This document shows positions 21,201-31,929 of a stretch of DNA of 64,000 nucleotides, one piece after another; positions within the stretch are counted from its first letter, which is position 1, and each line of letters begins with the position of its first letter. The DNA is from Oscarella lobularis (taxonomy: Eukaryota > Porifera > Homoscleromorpha > Homosclerophorida > Oscarellidae), in the NCBI RefSeq assembly GCF_947507565.1, contig NC_089175.1, forward strand, positions 6,003,733-6,067,732, given 5' to 3'. The position numbers and the translations under genes were made by a program. Under the pieces are notes generated by a model. The model had not been told where the DNA came from. It worked only from the letters and a program-made list of their open reading frames with translations, and did no database searches.

Positions 21201-23104
21201 GCGAACAAATGGCTCCTTTTTTGCCTGCGAAGCCAAGTATACGAACTGTGTAATACATGTATAATGAGATCATTGTCTGTTTATCTCTACAGAGATCAGC
21301 AATGCGGGCTCCTCTTTTGCTCAGGAGGCTCAACCAATCCCATGGCTCGGGAAAACACTAACATAGCGTTTTTCACCACAGGCGCCGGTTGTCGGTAGGA
21401 AAGGTATCATCTATAGTTCTGAGCATAGATAAATTGAAATTATAGGGCAGCCTACACGGCTGATGGAACCGAAGACACACCTGTGGAAGGAATGGTTAAT
21501 AATGGAATCACCTGCGGTCAGGAAGAGGTGCGAGCCTTTTCTGTGCTTGTGTGTGTATCGTGCGTCCGGATGTCTGTTAACTGAAACTTATTTAATTTCA
21601 GATTTGTCTCAATCAACAGTGCCTTGCGCTGAGTGCGATAGTGACGCCTTGCCCCGTCGGAGAAAATGGCCAAGTTTGCTCGGGCAACGGGGTGTGCAAC
21701 AGTAACGACGAGTGCTCTTGCGACGCCGGATTCCTTTCTCCCAATTGCACAGCCACCCCGACGATTGCGACAACGACGACTGAGGCAGTGACGACAGCTA
21801 TACCAACGACCACCTCAGTGCCGACCACAGCGGAGCCAACTACAAGCGCTGCGCCTACTACAAACCTTGCTACTACTGTCATTTCAGCGACCACCGCAGC
21901 GCCGACAACTGCACGCACCACAACAGCCTCGCCTACTACAGCAGAACCTGCAACTACTCTATCGCCAACGACAGCGAAGCCTACTACAGCGGAGCCGGTA
22001 ACTACAGCTGCACCAACGACTACGGCCGTGCCTACAACTCCGGAGCCTACTACGAAGCCTGTGACCACTGCTCCGCCAACCACAGCTGGCCCCACTACAA
22101 AGCCAGTAACTACAGGTGTGCCAACAACTACTACTGTACCAACAACCTCCGGTCCTACTACGAAAGAACCGATGACTACTGTGTTGCCGACGACAGCGAA
22201 GCCTACGACAGCAGCACCCACGACAAAGGCCGCAACCACTGAATCGCCAACCACGGCAAAGCCTACCACGACCGAGCCGGCGACTACTGCATTGCCAACT
22301 ACTGCTGAGCCTACGACGAAGGCCGCAACTACTGAATCGACAACCGCAGCAGAGCCTACTACTGTAGTGCCGACTACAGCGAAGCCTACGACAGCAGCAC
22401 CTACGACGGAGACTGCAACCACTGAATCGCCAACCACGACAGAGCCGGCGACTACTACTGCATCGCCAACTACTACTGAGCCTACGACAGAGCCTGCTAC
22501 GACCGCATCGCCAACCACAGCAGAGCCTACGCCAACCACGGGAGCGGCAGTAACGACCGTGATGCCTACAACCCAAAGGCCCACGTCTGAGATACCAACT
22601 ATAGCCGAAACGACCACTAGAGCACCATTAAATGCAACTGCAGGTATAGTAATTACTAGAGCATCTTGTACGATCCCAAGAGCGTGTATGCATTTTACCA
22701 AATGCATACTCTGCGCAGTCAACTCGCAGTTGACTGTATCTTGGGGAGGGGTTTGTGTGAGAGAACACGTGTATGCACTCGAAAGATTGTATACACTCTT
22801 TGCCGTCATCTGCATAATGAGCAGTTTGACTGTGCACGTAGCTATATATATTTCTAAGATTTCGGTGCCTTGGTAAGTTGCACGCGTGTTTCGTACAGTA
22901 GCTACAAAACGCGACTTGAGCCTCTTTTAATTTGTCTTTTCGCAGAGAGCCTAAACCCGTCAAGGGAAAGCGATTTCTCGTGCCGGATATCGATTCGTGA
23001 GATCTCCTTAATTTGACTAACCAATCCCGTTCTTTAGACTTACGCCAAACGGAGCGCCTCCGAAAGACTTTCGCGGCCACCTTCTTTACATAGCCCGGTC
23101 GTAA
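18261..23104 (+). CDS. ADAM-family metalloprotease-disintegrin with EGF and mucin-like stalk
   Basis: A gene with about twenty exons. The signal peptide is [20 protein letters not shown]. The prodomain includes [14 protein letters not shown]. The catalytic domain opens [15 protein letters not shown] and contains [20 protein letters not shown] and the zinc site [12 protein letters not shown] (20110-20145), followed by the Met-turn CVMAAS. The disintegrin domain follows ([42 protein letters not shown]), then ADAM Cys-rich exons, an EGF module ([19 protein letters not shown]) and about 290 residues of Thr/Pro-rich mucin-like sequence to about 22640. Known ADAMs shed surface proteins. The C-terminal end is ambiguous. 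Splicing at 22641 leads to exons near 22945 and 23039 and a stop at 23104. Read-through instead gives a hydrophobic segment ([20 protein letters not shown]) and a stop at 22876, that is, a possible membrane form. Confidence 0.85.
21752..22640 (+). repeat. Thr/Pro/Ala mucin-like tandem repeats of the ADAM stalk
   Basis: The translation is built of degenerate [24 protein letters not shown] units, with longer repeats of roughly 19 residues ([20 protein letters not shown]). This composition is expected to be heavily O-glycosylated. The three-base periodicity leaves a long open frame on the opposite strand (Val/Gly-rich), which is an artefact. Confidence 0.85.
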
Positions 23105-23297
23105 TTCGATAATGTAGATTACTGGCCAGACACAATCAATGTTGTTCTCGTAGAGCACGTTATATAAACCGGTACAGAGAAGCCGCACTCGTCAGAGGTA
23201 CGCTTTCCGTCACAGTCTCCATCTTCACTCTGCAAGTCGCTCTCACGCCAGGCTTGTGTTGTTTGCCGCTGAAAGACTAGACGCGAGGGGTTTCTTG

Positions 23298-26200
23298 ATG
23301 AATTCATATAACCCTATCAAGCGCCACTTCAGTTTTGTTTTTCGAGGTAAGACGCCTGTAGTCGATCGTCCGATACCCTAGAACAGAGTTCGTTCCTGCT
23401 CGCTTTCCGCACGTTGTTGCCGAGTTTGATCCTACCAGGAAGTAGTCGCGTTCCAGGCGACGTTGCACTCTCTAATGATAATCTAATAACGAGTCCAAGT
23501 ATGTTTCCGTGCAATCCTTGGGGTTAGGACTAGTTGATTTAGGACGCACGATTTTGAAGTTCCTTTTCTGGACTGCCTTTTTGGAAAACGTCGGATCCTC
23601 AACAACGCCACCGCCTCCAGGTTAGTACGGTAGAAACGGTAATATTTTCATGGTAAGTTTTTCACGTACTGTAGTACCGAATGCTCCAACATTTGTAACG
23701 GTTTTTCGTGTCACTCAAACCGCAGTGACCTTGCTCTGGAATGCTCCCGCCCCCTATGGCCCCATCACCAACTATACAGTCTATTACGTAAATCTGAACG
23801 TCACGGGAGACAGCGAAGCAAGCGTCGTCGTTCCGCGACAGCTCATAGCCGTCGTCAGCAATTTGATTCCCTTCACAACGTACAAGTTTCAAGTGACCGG
23901 TAGCTTGAAAAACGGTCTAATAGAAGGAATCCGCAGTACGCCGGTCTTTGCGCAGACGCTAGAGGCTGGTTAGACGACATCCTTTGTTTATTGCTTTTGG
24001 AATTTAATCATTATAGCTCCCTCGTCTCCTCCCCGCAATGTCGGTGGCGTCGTCGTCGCCGTCAACGCATCTATAGCTCGTGTTCGCCTTTCGTGGGAGC
24101 CACCTCCGATGGGCACTAGAAACGGCGTTATTATTGGATACACTGTCTTCTATCAGAAAGTTGGTCAGGCGAGTAGGACAAAGGTTTCTATTGATAATGC
24201 GGAGAACAATGTCATTCTGTTTGTTGAACCTTTTCAAGAATTTTCCTTCTCTGTGGCGGCTCGGACAAACGCAGGAGAAGGCCCTGATGGGCCAAATCCG
24301 CCTTTTTCAATACGCACTGGTTAACGTCGTTAGACGCGTCTTATGTTCAATCGTGAAAACTATTTTTTTAGATTCTGTAGCTGTTCCTCTGCCTTCAAGT
24401 GGCTTGGTCGTCACAGCGCACTGTGACAGCTGCTCTCCAGCTCAGCTTCTCGTTCAGTGGGAAGCCCTTCTAATATTTGGCAGCGCAATTGCGTATGAGA
24501 TTCACTACAGCGGAGAAGAGTTTGATACCGATTTGCATTCTATTAACGCGAGCGGAAGCGTCAATTTTACCGTTCTCGACAATTTGGAAGAATTTCTTGT
24601 TTATGACGTCCAAATTCGTGCCTATTATCAAGATGGTCCGGGTCCTTTCTTTCCATCTCAGTCTGCCAGAACGTACGCAGGTTTGTTCTATTTACCGTGC
24701 AGTTGATGCGAAGACGTAAGACATCAGAATTTAGCTCCCAGCCTCAAACCGACTGTTGTCTCTATCGAAAACGTAAATATGACGTCAAGTCAAACGGGAT
24801 GCGTTAGAGTCACTTGGTCCAATCCAGCTCCACGGGATGTTAATGGGCTCTACTACGCAACTCAAATCCTTTGGCGCGCGATAGATCCGTCTTACGTTAG
24901 CTGTTACGGCAACGACGGAGTTACCTTTGTAACGGTACAAAACGAAACGGAAACGACAGCTATTATTTGCGGCCTGAAAAGGTTTTATACATGTAAAAAA
25001 TTGCATGCGCAATTGCACGAGGAATTCTTCTTATTCATAGCTATTGGCAATATTCCTTTTACGTTCGTCTGATGACAAAAGGCTTGCCCGTAACATCGAA
25101 ATTCTTTTATGGAAAAACGTTTTACGGGAACGGAGACGGCGGAACGATTTTAACCTCTGAAGAAGGTATAAGGTTTTTACGTACCTTACCCTAAGCTAAG
25201 CATACATGTATCTAGTCTCGCGTAGCCAGCCCCTCTCCCGGCGTGGATATCAACACGAAGGGAGGGGCTGGCTACGCGAGACTAACATGTATCTTGGAAA
25301 ACGTACAGTAACGTTACCTGAGGTCAATTGAGGTATAAAGGATGTGCTTTTATTTCATAGAGCCCAGCGGAGCTCCTCGAAATGTAACCGTTTCTGCAGT
25401 GCCAGGACGAAAGGAGCTTTTCGTAAAATGGAGAGAACTGCAGTGCTTTGAAACCAACGGTAAACTAAACAAGTATGTCGTTTACTTCGCGGCGGAGAAC
25501 AGCACTCTGAAGTCATTAGACGTATCTCCCGATTCTACGGTGTGCGCGAAGTCTCGCAAAAGCTTATATATAATAATGCTCTTATTCAGAATGTTACTCT
25601 ATCATACCTCGAGTCGTTTACGCAGTACTCAGTGTGGATGCAGGCTTTCACTGGTCGAGGAGGCGGTCCGTTTACCTCAGTTGTTCACGCAATGACTTCC
25701 AGAGGTAAAAAAAATTAAAATTTGATTGCTAAAACGTAGAAAAAGCCTCGCTTCCCTTTCTATAAAAATAGTGTGCGAGTGTTTCTCTGCGGGTTCTGTC
25801 AATCAAACTTGTAGCGAAGTAACGGGACAGTGTCCATGCAATAAAGGCGTTCAAGGACAAAATTGCGACATCTGCATTTTATCTGGAAGACGCTTCTCTG
25901 ACATCAGCGAATGCTTCGGTCAGTGCAAAATTCTTACTACACCAATTGCGCTCCATTTACCTCGTCGACTGCTTTGCCAGGTGCAACGCCGTCAGTAACT
26001 ACGACGACTGCGACGACTTCAGCTCGTTCAGCAGAACCGGTAACGACAGCTGTGCAAACGACTGCGATGCCAGCAACCGTAGAGCCTACGACAAACGAGC
26101 CAGCGACTGCTACCGTTCCCAACGAGCCAGATATCGTTGCCGATGCGAAAAATTCCACATGGATAAGAGTGAAATGGTCTGTAATTCCTAATGGCGTTTT

Positions 26201-27278
26201 GACCAGCGTCGAAGGAGCCATTTCGTCCGGAAAGGAAGTTGTCAAAAACACGAGCAACGTCACTGGTGTATTTGAGTTCGGTGGTCTTGTACCGTACCGT
26301 GCCTACACCATACGAGTTCGCGCTTATTCCGACGTGGGAGCAAGTGCAATTGGCCTAATGAATGTCTCAACGTGCGAAGCAGGTTTTGAAATAATCGACC
26401 ACGTGCCAACTCATATCTATTTTAATCGTTTAGCTCCTCTAACAGCGCCTGTGATTCACAGTTGTCAACCTCTCCGGACAGACAGGTCTGACGACGAGAG
26501 AAGAGAAATTCGATTAAACTTTTCAGGCGTTCGCACACGAGCGGAATGGCGCGGAGAACCAAGAGGTTACAAAGTATCTTTGCTTAAAGGTAATCCCGTT
26601 ATGAACAACGAAACGGTCTACATTGACTATGACGAATCGATTGGCTCGTCTTACTTGGACGTCCTGCAAAGTAGCTTTACTTTTGATTCAGAGAGGTGGT
26701 ATACAGTTCTTATGGCCGCTGAAACCCGCTTCATTTGCGGCAACGAAAACCTCGGCCCGGTTAGTTCTCCCTGCAAGTTTCGAATTGAATCGCCTGCAAC
26801 TGTTCCGCCGGCAACTGTTCCGCCGGATACGAACGCAGCTAATGGTAACTCTCAATCGTAATTGGCGTTATCCTAATCATTAATTTCCTTGTGTCCAGAA
26901 GGTGGCGTGAATACGTCGACTCTTGTTCTTGCTGTCGGAATTCCAGCTGCCGCTCTAATTCTAATATTTGGTATTGTGATAACTGTCGTTTGCTTGCGAA
27001 AACGAAGAGCACGGCAAAGGGTAAATACGGCGGATGGAAAAGGCAGTGATCTCAAGCTTGAACTGAAGCGGCAAGAGGGTGACACTCACAATGAAACGAT
27101 ACGTTACTCAACCGCACTTGGAAGCCACACGGCCGAAAATCCCGCGTATTCTAGCATTGATCCGGTGTACGCTACTATTCCAGACGTTGTAGAAAACGAT
27201 TCAGCCACTGCTAGTAAGCCAATCGCAGACAGTACTGAAGAGACTTGCGAGAATCCGGCATACGCCACGAAATTGTAA
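23298..27278 (+). CDS. Type I receptor-like protein with about seven fibronectin-III domains and NPxY tail
   Basis: The proposed exon 1 (23298-23346) and exon 2 (from about 23543) join in phase to give a signal-like N-terminus (KRHFSFVFRGRTILKFLFWT). FN3 domains follow: about 23677 (VPNAPTFVTVFRVTQTAVTL), 24020 (PPRNVGGVVVAVN), 24370, 24735, 25361 (PSGAPRNVTVSAVPGRKELF), 26120 and 26430. A laminin-EGF-like module (VCECFSAGSVNQTCSE) near 25772 and a short Thr-rich linker near 26000 lie between FN3 domains 5 and 6. The last exon encodes a TM helix (LVLAVGIPAAALILIFGIVI), a basic stop-transfer (CLRKRRARQR) and a tail with two ENPAY motifs and YATIP. NPxY motifs are known docking sites for PTB-domain adaptors and endocytosis. 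Adhesion or guidance receptor function is inferred. It lies tail-to-head with the ADAM gene. Confidence 0.8.
25204..25294. mobile_element. Foldback MITE with 10-bp target-site duplication in an FN3-gene intron
   Basis: Arms AGTCTCGCGTAGCCAGCCCC (25214 onward) and GGGGCTGGCTACGCGAGACT (ending 25283) are perfect complements apart from a 2-base difference near the loop. The element is flanked on both sides by ACATGTATCT (25204-25213 and 25285-25294), separated from the right arm by one base. The total is about 70 bp, too short to encode anything. It lies in the intron between the fourth and fifth FN3 domains. Confidence 0.8.
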
Positions 27279-29210
27279 CTGATGCGCGACTACTGCTTAG
27301 GACGTTAGGCTGACATTTGTAGTTAGCAAGCGCAGAGTAGTTTATGGTTTTTGTATCTGCTATACTATCCACGATTTGTTTCATGCATGTGCACTTCCAG
27401 CTATCGAGTGGATTGCTCATTTAAATTTGAGTGTAAACCTAACACGTGATATGAACTCTATTTAATCTGCTCGTTTTTCACGTGAGCACATGCGCTCTTC
27501 TCTATTGGTCGCCGAGGTGTAAAAAAGTGTCTCTTTGTCTCCAGTGAACACAGAGGACCACACACTCTCGCCTCTCGGAAGCCCCAGCCTGCCGCACGCT
27601 CATCTCAGCGACTTCTTTGCTGCTGCGAGGCTCGTGCAGCTCCGATTCCTAAAGGCCAATTGGTAAGAGCACTGAACAGCGTAGTCTACGTTGCAAGCTA
27701 GCTTCGTCCGCGCGCGGCGCGTACGTCGTCGTGTCCGTCTCGCGGCGCGTAAAACGGCGAAGAGCGTCGAAGCGATCCGCGTGTGGCTCTTTCTACTCTC
27801 CGACGGCGTTTTTCGCGACGCGCGGCGACGTGACGCGGACGTGACGACGCGCGTAATCCCCTCGCCTTTAGGCGATCCCTCATCGCGTGCACTCGCAATT
27901 CGTTTCGTTTCATTTCCTCCTTCTTTTTCTCTAGTTTGGCGACGAAAGAGAGCAAAAGAATGCCACGAGGCCAACGCGACGAACAGGTTCGCAACCCTTG
28001 GGGGCCCCCAGTGGTGTAGGCGTGCACCTAAGGGGCGGGGCTTTCTGTGACGTACACGGCGCGGACTGCCTGCGATGCCACTGCCCGCGCTCGTGGGCAT
28101 AGAAAAATTTCCAACAGTCTAACCATTAGGTTTGGTTTCCAGAAGTCTAATCGAGGGCGGGTTGGGGTTCGCGAGTGAGGGCTGGTGGTCGTTGCAGCGC
28201 ATGAAGCCCAATTGTGTACGTTGCAGGGAGTGTAGCGGGACAACATTTAGGCGTAATGTAGTGGCAGTCTCTTCCTTGCGTGCTCGGTTTGCATCACCAC
28301 GGCGACTACGTTAGTTTGCACGGGTCCTCTCCCTTTGCACTAAGGTTTAGTCGGTGGCTGCTAGTAGGGTAGGGCGGTTTGTGTAGTAGGCTTGTAGCTC
28401 CTTCCCCCTCTCATGCTTAGCTAGCAGCCGCCACGTGCTTTAGACCATTTTTCAATGGATTTTCAGGTAATTTAGGTTGATTAGAATATAGGCATATTTT
28501 AGGTCAATGGATTTATAAGGTAATCTAGGTTTTCTATCACTTGCCTGCTTTTCCTTTTCAGGGTAGTTTAGTAGGTTTTTTATTTTCTCCACAGGTTTTT
28601 CTTTTATTTTGCAGGTTTTTGTTTTTTACAGGTTTTTATTTCATTTATGACTTTATTAATTTGTGTTTCTTTTTTAGAGTACAATCCCTATAAGAATTCA
28701 AATTAGGCTCAAAGCGTCAATAAGGTAAGTGTTTTCATTGTGTCATTTTTCACTGACACTCTATTGCAGGTGAAATGAAATTGAAGGAAGAAGAAGAAAG
28801 AATACGAGAAAAAGACCTTTGCATGTTTTGATCGTTTTGAATAGTGCATGGCAGTTGCATGCTTTTTTTTCTCTTGATCTCGAGGTAATGGAGACAGGAG
28901 TGGGGAGTCGTCCATGAACGCGCGCGTCTTGTGTTACCTCTGTGGCGTGAGTCCCACGCGACTCTCTACTCGCGTTTCCTCGCTCCGATGCGCGCGCGCG
29001 TGCACGTCGTTGACGCTGCGCGAGTCCTACGCGATTCCCCGTCGAACTCTCCAGCTCGCGCGCGTTCCTTTGACTCGGTACTGCGAGTCCCACGCGATTG
29101 CACGCCGTTCCTCTCGCATTTTTTATGAAAGTAGGCAAAATTATAGCAAATTTTATTCAAATAAATACTCAAAAATTAAAATTTCTATCGTCTCATTTTC
29201 GTCTTCTCTT
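27279..29210. other. Long non-coding stretch, possibly spliced transcript(s)
   Basis: No conserved protein frame. The Arg-rich frames on both strands at 27600-28100 mirror each other and reflect GC-rich sequence. A good intron-like pair lies at 28723-28769 (AAG|GTAAGT...TTGCAG|GTG), and several CAGGTTTTT motifs stand in tandem at 28590-28640. Near 28950-29100 a motif of the form GCGAGTCCYACGCGAYTC occurs three times. A GC-box-like GGGGCGGGGC lies at about 28030. It could be a long non-coding RNA or the 5' region of an unrecognised gene. Confidence 0.45.
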
Positions 29211-29219
29211 TCCTTCGCA

Positions 29220-29600
29220 GTGGGCGGGACGAGCGTCCTAGGTCGTTCCCTGTTGCCGGAGGTATCATCCCTCCGGCGTTGACGCTTCTCTCAATGAGTC
29301 GAGAGACTGAGACTGCAGTCCCCACAGCTAATGTGTGCTTGCACGGTCATCTGAAACGCGTGCAAACACTTGTGATGTAGGCATCGTTCTCCTGGGGAGA
29401 CTACCATATGATAGCTCCGTCAGGAGATGCATGCCATGTGAGTTGGGCCTTTTTCTGCTCCTGCCCAGGAGAGGGTGGCAGTTTAGAAGTTATGGTCTCT
29501 TGCCACGGAGGCCTCTAAGCAGTTGAGGGGAATGCAACTTATTGATTAGGTTACAATTCCCCGGGTCTCTTGGACCTCCCGTCTTGCTGAGGACGTTGGG
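29220..29600 (+). ncRNA. Hairpin-rich segment, possible structured RNA (unidentified)
   Basis: Behind an acceptor-like CTTTCCTTCGCAG lies a chain of inverted repeats: GCCGGAGG/CCTCCGGC (about 29254-29278); a stem with TGCACG and CGTGCA (about 29340-29367); a long stem TCTCCTG-GGAG-CTA with its complement ending CAGGAGA (about 29388-29428); CTCCTG...CAGGAG (about 29457-29472); GTGGCA...TGCCAC (about 29474-29505); and GGGGAAT...ATTCCCC with an inner AAC/GTT (about 29526-29562). It does not match U1-U6, U3, 7SL, RNase P or MRP as far as can be judged by eye. The strand is assigned only from the splice-like context. Confidence 0.3.
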
Positions 29601-29769
29601 ACCACGGTCAACCTCTTCGTCAGCTTCTTCTTCATCTTCTTCAGTCCTGTCTACAAAGGAGAGATCAGAAAGTACGTAGGGTCTTATAACTATACAGTAC
29701 TGTACTATCTATCTAAACTTTGGTGCAGATACCGAGACCTCAATTATGAGCTTCCGGTATCAATAATGC

Positions 29770-30245
29770 CACATATTAGCCAAAATATGCTGCGTGAAGT
29801 CCATTTGACCTCGAGAGGTCAAAAAGATAAGAAATAAAATATCTTTTACGCAAGAATGTTGAAGATTGGAGAGGTGACCCAAAACTCACCAAAAACCATT
29901 AGCTACAGCTCATGGTTTCTGTTGTAGCTCATGGTTTCTGTGAAGCCGTAGATCGTAGAGGTATGACTCCGTCTACTGCATAGACTATGACTCCTCCTCT
30001 ATTATCTGTGACATTCACTCGTGCTGTTTTGTTACCTTGTCTTTTCCCCTACTGAAGAAACGTTGTGGAGAAGGGAACGAATCCATGTGGTGATATCAAC
30101 CAACTAAAAAAAATACCCAATTATTATTAGCCAAAATTGAAGGCGTGAGGTCAATTTGGCACCGCAGAGTCAAACATGCAACCAATCCCCCCGTTTTATA
30201 AGAAAATGTCGAAAATCGGAGAGGTGACCCAACTGACCGAAAACC
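29770..30245. repeat. Two diverged copies of an unidentified repeat
   Basis: About 29770-29915 and 30118-30245 share the same order of blocks: TTAGCCAAAAT, GCGTGA(A/G)GTC, a GAAAATGTYGAAAATYGGAG-like stretch, GAGAGGTGACCCAA, and ACC(A/G)AAAACC. A 17-bp direct duplication around AGCTCATGGTTTCTGT (about 29907-29941) lies at the end of copy 1. No terminal inverted repeats or coding capacity are seen. Confidence 0.6.
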
Positions 30246-30693
30246 GTATGGATGCTAAAAATCGTGACCTCACGGATTTCCAACGAAACGCGCTAGATCG
30301 ACTCTAATACGCTAGTATAACAACCCCGAGCGGTCAAACGGTTCGTGCGAGTCAAAATTCGCGAAGAAAATGCGCTAATTGATTCAGGGGGGGCCCCCAA
30401 AACGTACCTGTTCTAATATTCACACGGTTTCTTCGAACTTCAGCCTGAGTTATCGATTGAGAAGCGCTTCTTGGATGTAATCGCTGCAAAAAACCAAGCG
30501 AAAGTGATCGGCGACGTCCGGGCGGACGAATCGCCTTTTTCATTGTGAAAAACGGGCAACCGATCGCCCATACGCTCACCTACTCTGTAATTAGCGTTGT
30601 TATTGGCTCCCGCGCCGTCGTCGTTGCCGAAATCGGCCGTTTTCTTCGTCTACGCCATGCGCCACGTTCTGCTTCATCACGTGTTTGTTCACG

Positions 30694-31922
30694 ATGTCCG
30701 GGCCGTTCGACAAGTCCGCGAAAAAGCCGATCGACGTTAATGTACAGCGAAACGTAAGACGAAACTGCGAAGAAGAAGAAGAAGAAGAAAGGCGATCGTA
30801 CGCCATCTTGAACTTGAGGCGAGAAATCTTGCATCATTCAGTGCCAAGAATAGAATTGCTGACCATGATCATGACGCAATCAACAGTCCAACCGTCATTG
30901 AAAAATCGCACCTATTCGAAGGAACCAACCAGAGTGTTAGATGAGCCCAACGTGACCCCAACGGACCAATAGGCGCGCTGGGCGGAGCTACGCGGTACAA
31001 AAGCGAAGTGCACACCGATTCTTCTTCAGTTGCGGCCTAGGGTGGGTGCGGCGTGGAGCAATCTGCGTCTCATCCTTGACGGACTGGCTCGGGAGATTGG
31101 CAAAAGGCAGTCTGGATCGTTGGATCAGCGTGGCCCACGGACTAATCCCGTGCCGGAGCCTCTAAGCAGGGCGATGGGGGGCTTCGGCCTCGGTTCACGC
31201 ACTGAGCAGAAAGATCGCTTATACGTCTTATTGTTGCCAAACGAGCACGACCTGCGTTAAGCAGAGTGGGTACGGCTCGGAGGGGGTGTCGCAAGCGGTC
31301 TGGTTGCCGGCACTTATCTCACCAACTGGCACGATTAGATTGCGGATGATCTGGCTCAGGAGACTTCGATTTCGGGCATTGCACGTCTTTCCTGTCGACT
31401 CCTACAAACGGTAGTCAGCCGCTCTCCACCTCCGAAGCCCTGGTTCTTAGCTTCGGCTTACCAATGTGGTCAGGTATCGACGCGCCGGGGGACTCGGCAT
31501 TAGGGGCCGACTACTCGTCCAGGCGGATACTGAGTGAGGGGGCCTATGAGGCTAAAACTCGCCCGACACTTTTTGGAACGGGTGGCCATTGCTTGCGGTG
31601 GCTGCCTTGAGCTACGAAGCGTCCGAACCTCCCCGCGGTGTAGCTCGGGTAACGCTAATACGGACGCAAATCAAAAGGTACGTACAACGATAATTTGGCA
31701 GTGACTAATAGTTGATTTTTAGGTCGCGCTGCATGAAGATAGAAGAAACGCTCGATGAAGACGAAGAGACAGCCGAAGAAAAAAGATTGAAGAAGACGTA
31801 CAGAAGGGCCGGAAGAAAGAACGGCGACGAAAGGACAATAAGAAGAATGGAAAAATACGTTGGTCACTTTGAATAGGTTTCTGCATTGAGTATTGTACGT
31901 ACTGTGTGTGTACGAAATAAAA
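30694..31922 (+). CDS. Small gene of unknown function with a large intron (tentative)
   Basis: ATG at 30694 opens a 20-codon exon (MSGPFDKSAKKPIDVNVQRN) ending in a strong donor (AAC|GTAAGA, 30751-30754). A last exon behind TTGATTTTTAG at about 31722 encodes a charged C-terminus (SRCMKIEETLDEDEETAEEK, later RRMEKYVGHFE) and stops at 31876. An AATAAA signal follows at 31916-31921. The direct join gives a different, short frame, so at least one middle exon is missing or the two exons belong to different transcripts. Divergent promoter features (CCAAT-like ATTGGC, CACGTG) lie just upstream at 30600-30690. No family is recognised. Confidence 0.4.
31000..31690. other. GC-rich stretch without recognisable coding content
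   Basis: About 690 bp of GC-rich DNA inside the tentative 30694-31922 gene. A 76-codon frame at 31030-31260 lacks domain features. Short self-complementary pieces are present (for example GAAGCC...GGCTTC near 31435-31462). It does not resemble rRNA or known snRNA by eye. Confidence 0.4.
31916..31921 (+). terminator. AATAAA polyadenylation signal
   Basis: Canonical hexamer 40 bp after the stop codon at 31876, within a T/G-rich context (TGTGTGTACG before it, TGTTTGCAAC after it). Confidence 0.55.
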
Positions 31923-31929
31923 TGTTTGC

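Noticed and set aside
21613-22815. 400-residue open frame on the minus strand, Val/Gly-rich
   Set aside because: It is the antisense of the Thr-rich mucin repeats of the ADAM gene. Codon periodicity removes stops, and there is no independent start or domain evidence.
18261-27278. One fused ADAM-FN3 gene
   Set aside because: A stop codon is reachable at 23104 and a phase-consistent, signal-like first exon for the FN3 gene begins at 23298, so two genes are the simpler reading. Read-through transcripts remain possible.
27600-28100. 166-codon minus and 119-codon plus Arg-rich frames
   Set aside because: They overlap each other and have the composition expected from GC-rich non-coding DNA (AGR/CGN bias); no domains or splice support.
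31030-31680. rRNA, 7SL or RNase P-like gene
   Set aside because: GC-rich and structured-looking, but no conserved core motif of these RNAs could be found by eye.
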